Positions 27,518-37,400 of a DNA stretch of 64,000 nucleotides are shown one piece after another. The notes under the pieces were generated by a model, which searched no databases, had not been told where the DNA came from, and saw only the letters and a program-made list of their open reading frames with translations. The position numbers were made by a program, and so were the translations under genes. The first letter of the stretch is position 1. Each line of letters opens with the position of its first letter. The DNA comes from a bacterium (GTDB taxonomy: Bacteria > 4484-113 > JAFGCY01), in contig JAGRNT010000010.1 in assembly GCA_020440605.1 (NCBI GenBank), positions 118,003-182,002 on the forward strand, read 5' to 3'.

Positions 27518-30500
27518 TTAAACCGTGCTGATGATGCGCAAGTCGTCCTTGACATAATCACGGTAGATGATGTGCCAGCGGCCATCCGGGCCTACGACCA
27601 GCTCCTGCAGGCTGCCATGCTCCATGCCCGAGGGAACGGGCAACGCTTCCCAGTCGCCGTAGTTGGACCACTCGAAGAAGCCCAGCTGCCCGGCAAGGCC
27701 GGCACCCATGCCCACGGCGGTGTTGCCCCAGGCAGTGGTTGCGGTGACGGTGCGCCGGTAGAAGCTGGCATCGAATTGCGGATCCGGCGTGGGGTAGTCC
27801 TTGAATACCATCTCCCCGGATTCATTGCGCCAGATCCGGCAGAATCCTGAGCTGGCCCCGAAGGTAACGTAGAAGACCTCGCGGTGCGAATTGCCCTCAT
27901 TCGTGAATGAGGCACCTTCAAGATGCCGTCCAGCTGTCCAGAAATCGCCGTAGTTTGCGGATTCGGGGGTGAACAGCTTGTCAATGTCCCCGGTTATGCT
28001 CAGGACGCCGACATTGCCCCCAGCGAATTCGGTGCCGCCATAGCGGACGATCATCGAGCTTGAGCCTGAATCGAACCCGGCGATCGCACCCTCCCAGATT
28101 TCAGAGGCTTCGGTCTGGAAGACTATCGACGGATCAAGGTCGAGCTTGTAATGGAATTCAGGAAAGCCAGTCCCGTCGAAGTTGCCAAATACCAGGGCAT
28201 TGCCCTGGCCGTAAACCAGCGGAATCGTGTCGGGGCTGATGGGGTTGTCCTCCACCACCACCCAGTCCGGGTCGACCCAGTGCCTCAGATAGGCCGTCCC
28301 TGTCTTCACAATGCTGGAATAGATCTCGCCGTTCTGATCGGCAACAATCCGGCCTGCAGAGCCCGGTTCCGCAGCGGAGATCTCATTCCAGGTGACCCCG
28401 TCCGGACTGAACCAGTGGAGGTATTCAAACTGGGGACTGCGCAGCAGGTGAATCCCGCTGCCGGAGCTGGCGGCACTCAGGTCACGGCTGCTGAACGCAA
28501 GGCCGTCGTTTATGTAGATCTGCTCCTCGTCGCCATTATCCTGCATTATGGTAATGCGGTTCCTGAAGTCCTCACCCACGTCCATCACCAGGAATCCCGG
28601 CTCGGAAGGAAAGTAGGTAAGTGTGCTGTATAGCCCACCTCCGCTGAACCCGGCATCATTGACATTGGTCCAGCTGACGCCGTCCCGGCGGAACAGGCGG
28701 GGGCTCCCCGGGGCAGCGTGGCCGATATAGCACCAGGCTGTCCCGTCCCGGAATACAAGCTTCGTATTGAACCAGTTGGGGTCAGTCAGGTCCACCAGCG
28801 CGGGCGCGGTCCAGCTGGAGTCGTCATCCTGGAGTTGCGTGTAGCGGAAGTCCGTGCCGTTTGAGAGCAGTACCGCGGGACGACCGGTGGCCGGGTCGAG
28901 CTCGATGTCGACGAAATCGCTGTCTGTGGCACTGATGGTGTCGCCGCCGAGCGGCCCGGACTCAGGAGACCAGCGCAGCCACTGTGTCGTGCCACCGCCT
29001 GAATAGACCACATCAATCGCCCCGGCAGCCGGGTTCCATTCTGCATCCAGCCACTTGTGCTTGGTCTTGCCGGTCACGAGCGGCGTACTGCTGAAGTTGC
29101 CAAGGTCCAGCAGCATCAGGTCGAAGTCGGCTCCGGCCCCGGGGACTTCATGGATGATGTAGGAGCTGCCCTCCGGATCGTCAACGAGGCTGGTGTAGAA
29201 ATGCGCCATGTCGGAAGTGGCACCCGTTATCATTTCGCAGCGGTTGTCAGTCCAGGTGCAGAGCTGGAAGCGGTCAAATGTCCCGAGGACGAAGTTCCAG
29301 CTGCCGTTGATCAGCTGCGGCTCACTGCATAGCATTGCAATGTCATTGAATGGGGTCAGCATGTCCGAACGGTCAATGTTGCCATCATGGTCAACAGTGA
29401 GGCTAACCACCGAGGGCACGCTGGGATCAAAGTAGATGAACACGACCTTGTCCGACTGCGGATCGTGGAAACCGCGAGGACCGACAGCACTGAGTTCGAT
29501 GACCGTGCCCTCGTCTATCAGGCGGCTGTCCTGTTCCCACTGCGGATAGACCTTGAGCCGCATCCTGCGGGGACTGGAATTCAGACCGGCCCAGGCGGTG
29601 AAGCTCAGGTCATAGCAGCCGGGCTGCAGGGTCACGGTCAGCACGGGATCCGGCTGGCTGATCAGGCCGAGGCCCGGGCCGAAGTCGAAGTCATACTGCG
29701 TGATGGCATCACCGTCATTGTCATATGAAGCAGAGAGGTCGAATGTCACGTCGACCGGCCCCTTGAGCGGACCCTTCGGCATCTGCACTTCGCAGATGGG
29801 GCGGGATGTCCCGCCCGGCTGCCTGAATGCCGGCAGGCTGTAGCTTGCCGCGCTGTTCCCGGACGTGTCCCAGGTGAGCAGGCGGTAGAGATAGATCTGG
29901 CCGGCCTCGGCGGTGGCATCGACGTAGCTGCCGCTGAAGATGTTCTGCGTTGTCAGCTGCATGCTCTCCCCGCCCAGGAAGGGGCTGCGCTCGATGGAAT
30001 AGCCGGCGAAGTCCGGGCTGTGGAAACTGTTCGAATGATCCCAGAACAGATTGACAACGTCCGCATTGCTGTTGCTGCCGAACAGCAGGACGGGACTGGG
30101 ACCTTCATCTCCACCATCCACGCCGACCGCAAGGGACAGGAGCGTCAGTGCGCTGCCATCCGGCACGAGCACGGCGGCGAAGTGGTCGCTGCGTGGCGAG
30201 ACATGCACTGTGGTGTCGGAGTAGTCCGAGACTTCCGGATATTCATGGGTGGTGCTCTCGCTGAAGGGACCTGCGGTGATCCAGCGTCCGTCGGCGTAGC
30301 TGGTGTAGGCGAGGTAGAACTGGCCCGTGACCCCGCTGACCTCCGCATGCAGGCTGGTCGGGAAGTTGTCACCGTCGAAGCCCTGCAGGCCGAAGACGCA
30401 GAAGCCGTTGCCGCCGGCACCCGCAATGTCCAGCGCGCCGGCATTCTCGGTGACACCGGACTCGATCCCGGCGTAGTTGCGGTACTGCAGGTCAAAGTCG

Positions 30501-30700
30501 TACCAGCCGGGACCGGCGATGCTCAGGTCACGATCCGCATCGATCCGCAGCGATGCCGGGGCAGGCAGTGCTGCAGCAGGCTGGAAGTTGCCATTCGCCT
30601 GTGCTTCAGGGGACCTGCCGTTGGCAGGATCCAAGGACCCACCGCAGGAAACAAGTGCCGTAAGCAGCAGCAACGAAGCGCCAAGAAGCAGATTTCTCAT
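27518..30700 (-). CDS. Array lipoprotein H: FN3/PKD/propeller-like surface protein
   Basis: 1060 residues from ATG 30700, preferred to an in-frame start at 30847 because MRNLLLGASLLLLTALVSC is a standard lipoprotein signal (Cys19); the extra 49 codons are not signal-like. AAGG lies 9 bases upstream. N-terminal module: SIAGPGWYDFDLQYRNYAG, FYLAYTSYADGRW. FN3-like: DFAGYSIERSP to YLYRLLTWDTSGN. PKD-like: SASYDNDGDAITQY, LQPGCYDLSF. It ends DGRWHIIYRDYVKDDLRIISTV. Subfamily with F and G. The 399-base gap upstream to I holds two palindromic repeats and a terminator, annotated separately, and no visible promoter that I trust. Confidence 0.88.
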   Translation of the reverse strand: MRNLLLGASLLLLTALVSCGGSLDPANGRSPEAQANGNFQPAAALPAPASLRIDADRDLSIAGPGWYDFDLQYRNYAGIESGVTENAGALDIAGAGGNGFCVFGLQGFDGDNFPTSLHAEVSGVTGQFYLAYTSYADGRWITAGPFSESTTHEYPEVSDYSDTTVHVSPRSDHFAAVLVPDGSALTLLSLAVGVDGGDEGPSPVLLFGSNSNADVVNLFWDHSNSFHSPDFAGYSIERSPFLGGESMQLTTQNIFSGSYVDATAEAGQIYLYRLLTWDTSGNSAASYSLPAFRQPGGTSRPICEVQMPKGPLKGPVDVTFDLSASYDNDGDAITQYDFDFGPGLGLISQPDPVLTVTLQPGCYDLSFTAWAGLNSSPRRMRLKVYPQWEQDSRLIDEGTVIELSAVGPRGFHDPQSDKVVFIYFDPSVPSVVSLTVDHDGNIDRSDMLTPFNDIAMLCSEPQLINGSWNFVLGTFDRFQLCTWTDNRCEMITGATSDMAHFYTSLVDDPEGSSYIIHEVPGAGADFDLMLLDLGNFSSTPLVTGKTKHKWLDAEWNPAAGAIDVVYSGGGTTQWLRWSPESGPLGGDTISATDSDFVDIELDPATGRPAVLLSNGTDFRYTQLQDDDSSWTAPALVDLTDPNWFNTKLVFRDGTAWCYIGHAAPGSPRLFRRDGVSWTNVNDAGFSGGGLYSTLTYFPSEPGFLVMDVGEDFRNRITIMQDNGDEEQIYINDGLAFSSRDLSAASSGSGIHLLRSPQFEYLHWFSPDGVTWNEISAAEPGSAGRIVADQNGEIYSSIVKTGTAYLRHWVDPDWVVVEDNPISPDTIPLVYGQGNALVFGNFDGTGFPEFHYKLDLDPSIVFQTEASEIWEGAIAGFDSGSSSMIVRYGGTEFAGGNVGVLSITGDIDKLFTPESANYGDFWTAGRHLEGASFTNEGNSHREVFYVTFGASSGFCRIWRNESGEMVFKDYPTPDPQFDASFYRRTVTATTAWGNTAVGMGAGLAGQLGFFEWSNYGDWEALPVPSGMEHGSLQELVVGPDGRWHIIYRDYVKDDLRIISTV

Positions 30701-30879
30701 GGTTGCATACCTTAATAAAGTTGTTGCTGCTGCAAGGCGACCCGGGCTGCAGCAGGCTGCCGGGCCTGGTAATGGTCGCAGCCTGACGATGCAACCCGTC
30801 ATTGGAACACGCGCCGGGACCTTACCGGCGCACAATTTACCACACAATGAGATTCCCGGTTCAGCCGGAAAGACTCAAA

Positions 30880-30926
30880 GCCGGCCCCGGTTTGCATGCA
30901 ATCCGGAGCCGGCCGCTCTACGGGTA
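30880..30926. repeat. Palindromic repeat copy 1 with GCTCTACGGGTA tail
   Basis: Hairpin GCCGGC-C-CCGG / CCGG-A-GCCGGC whose loop is itself the palindrome TTGCATGCAA, followed at 30915-30926 by GCTCTACGGGTA. The GCATGC, CCGG(A/G), CCGGC and GCTCTACGGGTA blocks recur in the same order at 31062-31090, so these are two copies of one element. Confidence 0.65.
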
Positions 30927-30982
30927 ATTGATAAGCTGCCTGAGGCGGTCATTCTAGCCTGTGCCCCGCACCATATATGTAG

Positions 30983-31015
30983 AACCCCGCCGGCAGGTAT
31001 TCCGCCGACGGGGTT
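30983..31015. terminator. Terminator downstream of lipoprotein I
   Basis: AACCCCG-C-CGGC, a 9-base loop, then GCCG-A-CGGGGTT: eleven pairs with one C/A mismatch, 85 bases past the stop of I. On the plus strand it is followed by TTCGGTT; on the minus strand by CTACATATAT, so the U-tract is poor in the relevant direction. Confidence 0.5.
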
Positions 31016-31042
31016 TCGGTTGGATCTGGGATTCCGCAGGAA

Positions 31043-31090
31043 CCGGTTCCGGACATGGCAGCATGCCCGGAACCGGCAGCTCTACGGGTA
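31043..31090. repeat. Palindromic repeat copy 2 with GCTCTACGGGTA tail
   Basis: CCGGTTCCGG-A-CATG, a 4-base loop, CATG-C-CCGGAACCGG (31043-31076), then GCTCTACGGGTA at 31079-31090, ending 10 bases from the stop codon of I. The same 11-12-base string appears on the opposite strand immediately before the start codons of I, J and K. Confidence 0.65.
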
Positions 31091-31099
31091 TATGGGCAA

Positions 31100-34000
31100 C
31101 TAGGCTGCTCCGGGCACGGTGCTGCGGATCATCAGGTCGTCCGTCAGCATGTCCCGGTAGATGATGTGCCAGCGGCCGGTCTGGTCCGCCACCACTTCGT
31201 ACATGTGGCCATGATCGATATCGGGGAACTCCAGCGGCATGAAGCCGGACTGAGTGCTCATCTCGAACAGTTCCACATCACCCTGCAGGGTGGAGATCAG
31301 CGCCACACCGCTGAACATCGCGGTGTTGTCAGCACTGACGATGCGGCGCATCTCACCCTCGTTGCGCTCGGTCAGGCCGACGTGGATGGTTTCCGCATGG
31401 AAGTTCGTGCCGTCGCGCATGATGCGCTGCGGCTGGCCGTTGCTTCCGGATGCGATGTAGAAGATGCCGCCGCTGGAAGACTGGCCGGGGTAGTAGCCAT
31501 AGGCCGAGTCAATCGTGCGCCCGATGATCAGGGGGTCAGCGTAGGGCATGTTTCCCCATTCAGAGATGAAGCGCACGTCATTGCGAATCCGGTTGATGAA
31601 GCCGATGGACCCGCTGTAGCCGGAGTTTCCGCCGTAGATGACCACGCCGTCAAAGCCGGTGGAGGAATAGCCGTCGATCACACCGTCGCGGATCGGACCG
31701 TTGACATAGGTCCTGCTGGAAGTGTTGCCATCGAGCTGGTAGACCACTCCGCCGTTGCCAAGCTGGTCAGACTGATCCAGCATGAACAGGCTGTCATAGC
31801 TGCCGCCGACGACCGGCAGGGAGCCATCGTTGGCAACCCATGCATTGAGGTCGATGAAGGCCGAGCCGCTCCACTGCTTCTGCAGGAAGGCGGCATTGTG
31901 CCTGTACGCAAGGTACGGCCCGCCCTCCCGGTCGGTGCTGAGGCGGATGCCGGTCGGCTCGCTGCCGATCCCGTCCTCATACAGATTCCAGGAATCACCG
32001 TCAAGGCTGCCGTAGACCGCCATGCTGAGACCCTGGCGGGTGGCCAGGTAGACGCCGTCGTCATTGTCCTCAACGCTCAGGCCGAGCCCGAGGAAGTCCG
32101 TGCCCTCGATCAGGGCCAGTTCCTGCTGGCCAAGCTGGTCTCCCAGACGCACCACATGCATGCTGTAGGCAGCACGATCCATGATGATGGTCTGGCCCTC
32201 TCCGGCAATGCGCAGGGCGCTGACCTCGTAGCCGCCATCAGTCCAGCCCACCTCCTGGCCAGCGGTCCAGCCGTTGCCGGTGTCGTAGTAGATCCGCGAT
32301 TTGCTTCCCGGTGCACCGGCGAAGATGTAGCTGCCCTCGTCGTCAATCACGAGGTCCAGGTCGGTGGTGATCTGGCCGCTCGGACCATTGAGGTTGAAGG
32401 TATTCCAGGCCGGAGACAGGGCATCACGGCTGGTGTGGAACAGACCGAGCACGTAGCCGATCGCCAGTTCCATGCGCTGCGTGTACTGGTTGTATTCGAG
32501 ATCAAGGGTCTCGAGCTCAGCGGTGATGATCGACGAGGTGCTCGAAGCACCATCCTCCGGATCAACAACGGCCCACATCAGCTGTCCATCGTGCGTATAG
32601 ACAACCTCATACTTGCCGCTGGCGGGGTTGAACTCCGCATCCAGCAGCCCGGGGTTGACGACGCCCTCATGAATCGTGGCATAGCTGAAACCGCCGACCT
32701 CATACGCGATGATGTCATCTCCGAATCCCTGCTGCTGGAAGGTCCAGATGCCGCCGTTGCCATCGGTCGCCAGGTCCGACTGCACCTGACCGCTGCTCCC
32801 GCCGGGAAAGTAATTGACAAACCGGAATCCATCAGCGTCCAGCTCGAGGCTGGCCCGGCTGTTGCCCCAGCTGGCCTGCAGCAGCAGCCTGCCATTGAAC
32901 TCCACTGGTTCGCTGATGAAGCGGTATTCACCCGTATCATTCACCTCTGTCTGTCCGTAGAACGGCCAGCAGCCGAATTCGACAAGACCGCCATCCGTCA
33001 CATGGCTGGCAATGAGCGCGCTGCGCATTCCGTCGAAATAGAGTGCGATCGGTTCCCCTGTCTGGGGATCCGCCGCGAGGCGCGGTGTGAAGGCACGGCG
33101 GCGCAGATGGTTGCTCTCCACCAGAACCCGGGAATCATCCTCCCAGGTTGGCAGGATCGTCATCGGGAACCAGCTGAAGGAAGTCTTGTTGTTGTAGGCC
33201 CGGACATCCACACGGTAGCCACCGATCGGCAGGTCAATGCTGAAGACGGGATCAGCCTGTGTGATGTTGATGAAGTTGTTGCCGACACTGACCGTGTAAC
33301 CTTCGATCGGATCACCGTCGGGGTCGTAAGAACCGGACAGGTCGATCTGCACCGTGGCGGGATGGCTCAGCGGGCTGGGGGTATGGCTGACCACCACGAC
33401 CGGCGGGTTGTCAGCATTCGGGTTCGTGTAGTCCACGACGACGGAACCGGGAGTCTGATTTCCCGCAGTATCGCAGGCATACACGATGTACCGGTAGAAG
33501 ACGCCATCCTCAGCGCTGTCGTCAACGTACTGAGTCTCCAGGAAGGGCTCGCTGTTGAGGAACTCGTAGTTGTCTCCGATGTAGTTTGAGCGGGCGACAC
33601 GGTAACCGGCGAAATCCAGCTCCGCATAGCTCGGACTCTGCCACCAGCTCAGGAAGATGTCCTTGCCGCTGGTGTCAGGGGCCATCGTGACCGGAACCGG
33701 TGCCTTGCCGTCGTCACCGGCGATTCTGAAGGAGCAGGCCTCAACCGTCTGGCTGCCTTCCGGCAGGATCACCGCGAAGTAGTGCCGGCCCTGAGCGGAG
33801 ACGCTTTCCAGGCTCTCCGGATAGACGACTTCCTGACCGCCGCGGAATGGGCCGAAGGTGCTCCAGCGGCCGCTGCTGAAGTCGCTGGCGGCGATGTAGT
33901 ATTCGTTGTTGTCATCCTGCGTGTCGAGCTGCACGGCGTCGATGTGGAGACCCTCGCTGATCTCACTGACGCCCCAGGCGAACCAGGCGGGACCGTCGGT

Positions 34001-34291
34001 GGCTTCCAGCAGCAGTCCCTCGCTGCCGGGCGTGGCTGAGCTGGACATGTCAACCAGGCCGGGACCGGTGACCGGCAGCTCATGCCAGCCGCCTCCGCTG
34101 CGGGAAATGCCGCGCTCGATCCCGTCAAGCGCGCTGAAATCCGGCAGCGCTACGATCTCGGCGACTGCCTCACCGATCACCCCGGTGGGAGCGGTCAGAC
34201 CGTGATCCAGTCCCTCACCGTTCCCACCGCAGGATGCAATTGTCAGCACCAGCACGATCAGCGCCAGCGCAGCGCAGTAGTTCCTCTGCAT
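31100..34291 (-). CDS. Array lipoprotein I: divergent FN3/PKD/propeller-like surface protein
   Basis: 1063 residues from ATG 34291. A GTG three codons upstream is part of the GGGTGA that serves as ribosome site for this ATG. Lipobox IASC, Cys21. It is the most divergent member. N-terminal module: SGGGWHELPV and YYIAASDFSSGRW, the latter almost the same as YYFAISDFSSNRW in the unrelated-architecture lipoprotein at 57595. FN3-like: DFAGYRVARSN to YRYIVYACDTAGN. PKD-like: SGSYDPDGDPIEGY but LPIGGYRVDV instead of the usual LQPG(C/N)Y. It ends TGRWHIIYRDMLTDDLMIRSTV plus an extra PGAA. It has its own promoter and leader (34354-34425). Confidence 0.87.
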   Translation of the reverse strand: MQRNYCAALALIVLVLTIASCGGNGEGLDHGLTAPTGVIGEAVAEIVALPDFSALDGIERGISRSGGGWHELPVTGPGLVDMSSSATPGSEGLLLEATDGPAWFAWGVSEISEGLHIDAVQLDTQDDNNEYYIAASDFSSGRWSTFGPFRGGQEVVYPESLESVSAQGRHYFAVILPEGSQTVEACSFRIAGDDGKAPVPVTMAPDTSGKDIFLSWWQSPSYAELDFAGYRVARSNYIGDNYEFLNSEPFLETQYVDDSAEDGVFYRYIVYACDTAGNQTPGSVVVDYTNPNADNPPVVVVSHTPSPLSHPATVQIDLSGSYDPDGDPIEGYTVSVGNNFINITQADPVFSIDLPIGGYRVDVRAYNNKTSFSWFPMTILPTWEDDSRVLVESNHLRRRAFTPRLAADPQTGEPIALYFDGMRSALIASHVTDGGLVEFGCWPFYGQTEVNDTGEYRFISEPVEFNGRLLLQASWGNSRASLELDADGFRFVNYFPGGSSGQVQSDLATDGNGGIWTFQQQGFGDDIIAYEVGGFSYATIHEGVVNPGLLDAEFNPASGKYEVVYTHDGQLMWAVVDPEDGASSTSSIITAELETLDLEYNQYTQRMELAIGYVLGLFHTSRDALSPAWNTFNLNGPSGQITTDLDLVIDDEGSYIFAGAPGSKSRIYYDTGNGWTAGQEVGWTDGGYEVSALRIAGEGQTIIMDRAAYSMHVVRLGDQLGQQELALIEGTDFLGLGLSVEDNDDGVYLATRQGLSMAVYGSLDGDSWNLYEDGIGSEPTGIRLSTDREGGPYLAYRHNAAFLQKQWSGSAFIDLNAWVANDGSLPVVGGSYDSLFMLDQSDQLGNGGVVYQLDGNTSSRTYVNGPIRDGVIDGYSSTGFDGVVIYGGNSGYSGSIGFINRIRNDVRFISEWGNMPYADPLIIGRTIDSAYGYYPGQSSSGGIFYIASGSNGQPQRIMRDGTNFHAETIHVGLTERNEGEMRRIVSADNTAMFSGVALISTLQGDVELFEMSTQSGFMPLEFPDIDHGHMYEVVADQTGRWHIIYRDMLTDDLMIRSTVPGAA

Positions 34292-34353
34292 TTCTTTCAC
34301 CCGTAGAGCTTGAGTTTTCCAGTTGGCAACTGACTTCCGTTGCCGACGCGGAT

Positions 34354-34425
34354 AGAATACCCGGCATTTCAGATCAGTAAAGGCCAGAACGCCCGTTCTG
34401 TCCCATCATGTCCCAGAGATGTCCC
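34354..34425 (-). promoter_or_regulatory. Conserved promoter/operator of lipoprotein I
   Basis: Minus strand: three GGGAC units (34425-34421, 34414-34410, 34404-34400; steps of 11 and 10 bases), 18 bases, -35-like TTTACT (34381-34376), 16-base spacer, -10 TATTCT (34359-34354). Spacing is identical at J and K. CAGAAC/GTTCTG forms an inverted repeat just before the -35. The leader carries the hairpin GGCAAC/GTTGCC at 34325-34344 and ends in GCTCTACGGGTGA, the ribosome site. Confidence 0.65.
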
Positions 34426-34499
34426 GTTCGCGACGGGCAGGCCCGGGTCGCGTGCAGGCATTGCTGTCCGCCCGCGGGGCACTTATGGGATTCACGCAG

Positions 34500-37400
34500 T
34501 TAGACCGTGCTCCAGATGTAGATGTTGCCACTGGCCTGGTCGTGGTAGAGAATGTGCCAGCGGCCGTCAGGCCCCACGACGATCTCATGCATGCTGGACC
34601 AGCCCATCCCAGGCAGGCTGAGGCGCTCGAACTGGCCCCAGCTGCTCCACTCGAGGCGTACGTCCTCACCCTGCATGTCGGATATCAGCCCGAGCCCGGT
34701 GTAACCGTGGCCCTGCGCAGCACTGACGGTGCGTCTCCTGTCAGCTGCATCGAGCGTCACGGGCTCGATACGGAGATTGTCATCAAGCTCGACGATGCGT
34801 GCCGCTGCAGACTGATCCAGATCGCTGCAGTAGAAGGCGAAACCGTAGCCGATGCCTGAGTCCCTGAAGTGGGCAGCGTCCATGCGCCGGCTGCTCAGCC
34901 TGTCCAGGCTGCGCATCTGGTCGCTGGGGCGGAACAGCCGCCTGGACCCCGTATTGATGTCGTCAACGAGCGTGATGTACCCGGCGGATTCACGGCTTGC
35001 GCCGCCTTCCAGCACGATGCCCTTCCAGAAGTTCTCACGGGTATAGGTCAGCGCTCCACCCCAGACGGTTGCGGCATCCATCTGCGCCGTGAAGCTGCTG
35101 TCCGTTCCGCTGATGCCGCTGAGCGGACTGCCGTCGGTCAGTTCATCAACGAGCCAGATCGCACCGTAACCACCTGAGACGACCGGCAGGGTCCTGCCAT
35201 CGAAGGCCGTGCGCGCGGTCACCGGAGTCAGGCTGTCGCCATCCAGCCGGCTGATCACCGCATTGTCAACGAAGCTGTGCGCATGGTAGGCATATTCACC
35301 GTCACTGAGCAGGGCATGTGTGCCCTGCACCTTGTCAGCCAGCGGCTCCGTCCAGTTGACCGCATCCGTACTGGACTGCAGCACGCTGGAGATGCCTTCA
35401 TAGTACGAGGCATGCAGTCCGGACTCCGTTGCCACGGCCATCAGCTGCTCGCCGATGTCAGGTGTACCCGGAATGCTTCCGAGGTCAACTTCCGTGCCAT
35501 CCGGCTCATACTCGCGGACCGCGAAGTTCACATAGTCCGTGATCATGTCAATGTAATGCACGCTCCGGCCGTCATGTCCCAGGCTGACCGTGTAGAAATC
35601 CTGCATCATGAAGTCACAGAGCTTGGCAACATGCTGGTAGCTGCCTTCTGAGTATTCATAGATGTTCAGCTCGGCAAGATTGTCAAGGAAGACCACGAAG
35701 CAGCGGCCGTCGATGAACATGACGGACGGCGGGACTTCGGTGTTGGCATAGATCGGCGGGGGAAGCTCATCACTCCAAGTGCCTTCGCCGGCAGGCAGCA
35801 CCCGCAGGTCCTTGACAGTACTTCCTCCGAAGAAGAAGTACACGTCCCCGGTCACAGGATCAGCGGCAATCCTGTCGTTGACGATGTAGCTGTTGCTGAA
35901 GGTTTCATCGTCAATCAGATTCAGTCCGGCATCCAGCCGTCGCCAGCTGACTTCCGAGTTGAGGTCGACACCGAGTTCGATGCAGTCCAGTACGGGGTTG
36001 TGGCAGACGCAGAAGTAGGATCCGACATCCTCTGCCACCAGTTGCGAGGTCTGCGCAAACACATCCCAGGCATGGACATCCCGTCGGGAAGCACCAGGCA
36101 GGGTGTAGAAGAACAGCAGGCGTCCGCCGATGGCAACCAGGGTGTTGCGGTTCGTGAAGTATTCGTCACCCGGGCTAGCCGTGCCGACCGCACTCAGTAC
36201 GCCGCCATCCCAGCAGAAGAACTGCGTGCCTCCGCCGAATTCGTTGACGGGGAAGTAAAGATCTCCCTGGAACATGCAGGGCTCTCCCATCAGCAGATAG
36301 TCGCCGATGTCATCGCGCAGCAGATGCTCCTTCATTCCGCCGTTGCCATCCTCCTCCAGCAGCATCAGGCTGTCCGTGCGCCTGTCGAGTATCAGGGTGC
36401 ATACCCGGCCGCTCGGAACATGCAGCCCGCTGGCAGCTGTATCGAAGCGGCGAACCGTGTACTGCCCCTCACTGAGCAGTGCCGGCTGCTGCTTCCATGT
36501 GGGATAGACCCGCAGCATGCGCGTGCTGTATCCGGTCTGGCCACCCGCCCTGACGAAGCAGTTGATCGTATAGCAGCCTGGCTGGAGCGTCGTGGACAGC
36601 ACGGGAGTGGACTGGCTTATGGGGTTCTGGTAATCGTTGATGATGAAGTTGTACTCAGTGATTTCATCTCCATCGGGATCATGGCTGGCACTGAGGTCTA
36701 TCTCAAGCGTGGCCGGACCGGCCAGCGGGCCGGAGGGCATGCTGATCAGGCAGACGGGGGCACTGGCATTGCCACTGCGCGGCTGGGCAACGACTGAGCT
36801 GCCGGCAGTGCTCAGGCCACCGATATCATGGCAGCGGATCCGGTAGCGGTAGATCTCATCATTGACAACATTGTCGTCAACGAAGGAAGTATCCTGCAGC
36901 AGCCCCTGACTGATGCTGACGAAGTCACCGCCGCTGATTCCTGAACGCTCCACGCTGTAGCCGGCGAAGTCCAGCAGGTGTGCATCCAGACTGGAGGTCC
37001 AGCTGAGCGTCACATGCGCATCACCACTGACGGCGGATGCGTCCACCGCGGCAGGTGCCTGTGAATCGCCACTGATCTGCAGACTGGCAGCCTGCAGGAG
37101 CATCGAAGATCCGGAAGGAACCAGCACGGCGACGTAATGCGTTTCATCATCCCGCACGAGATTGCTGTAGGCGGGACTGGCAGCCAGCGGGTCATGTGCG
37201 ATCGCGGCATCAGCCGTGAAGGGACCCTCAAAGTTCCAGCGTCCGAGCTGGAAGTCGGCAAGGCCGATGTAGTATTCGCCCTGCAGATCAGTGACGACCG
37301 TGCTGAAGCCTATCGGCTTCTGCTGGCCGCGCAGGCCGCTGACACCCCAGACCTTCCAGCTCGCTGCCTGGGAGTCTCCGAACTCCAGGCCGGCGGACTG

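Noticed and set aside
31055..33589. 844-codon open frame antisense to lipoprotein I
   Set aside because: It mirrors the GC-rich codons of I exactly; it has no ribosome site, its Val/Ala/Asp-rich composition is that of an antisense frame, and I has lipobox, domains and paralogues.
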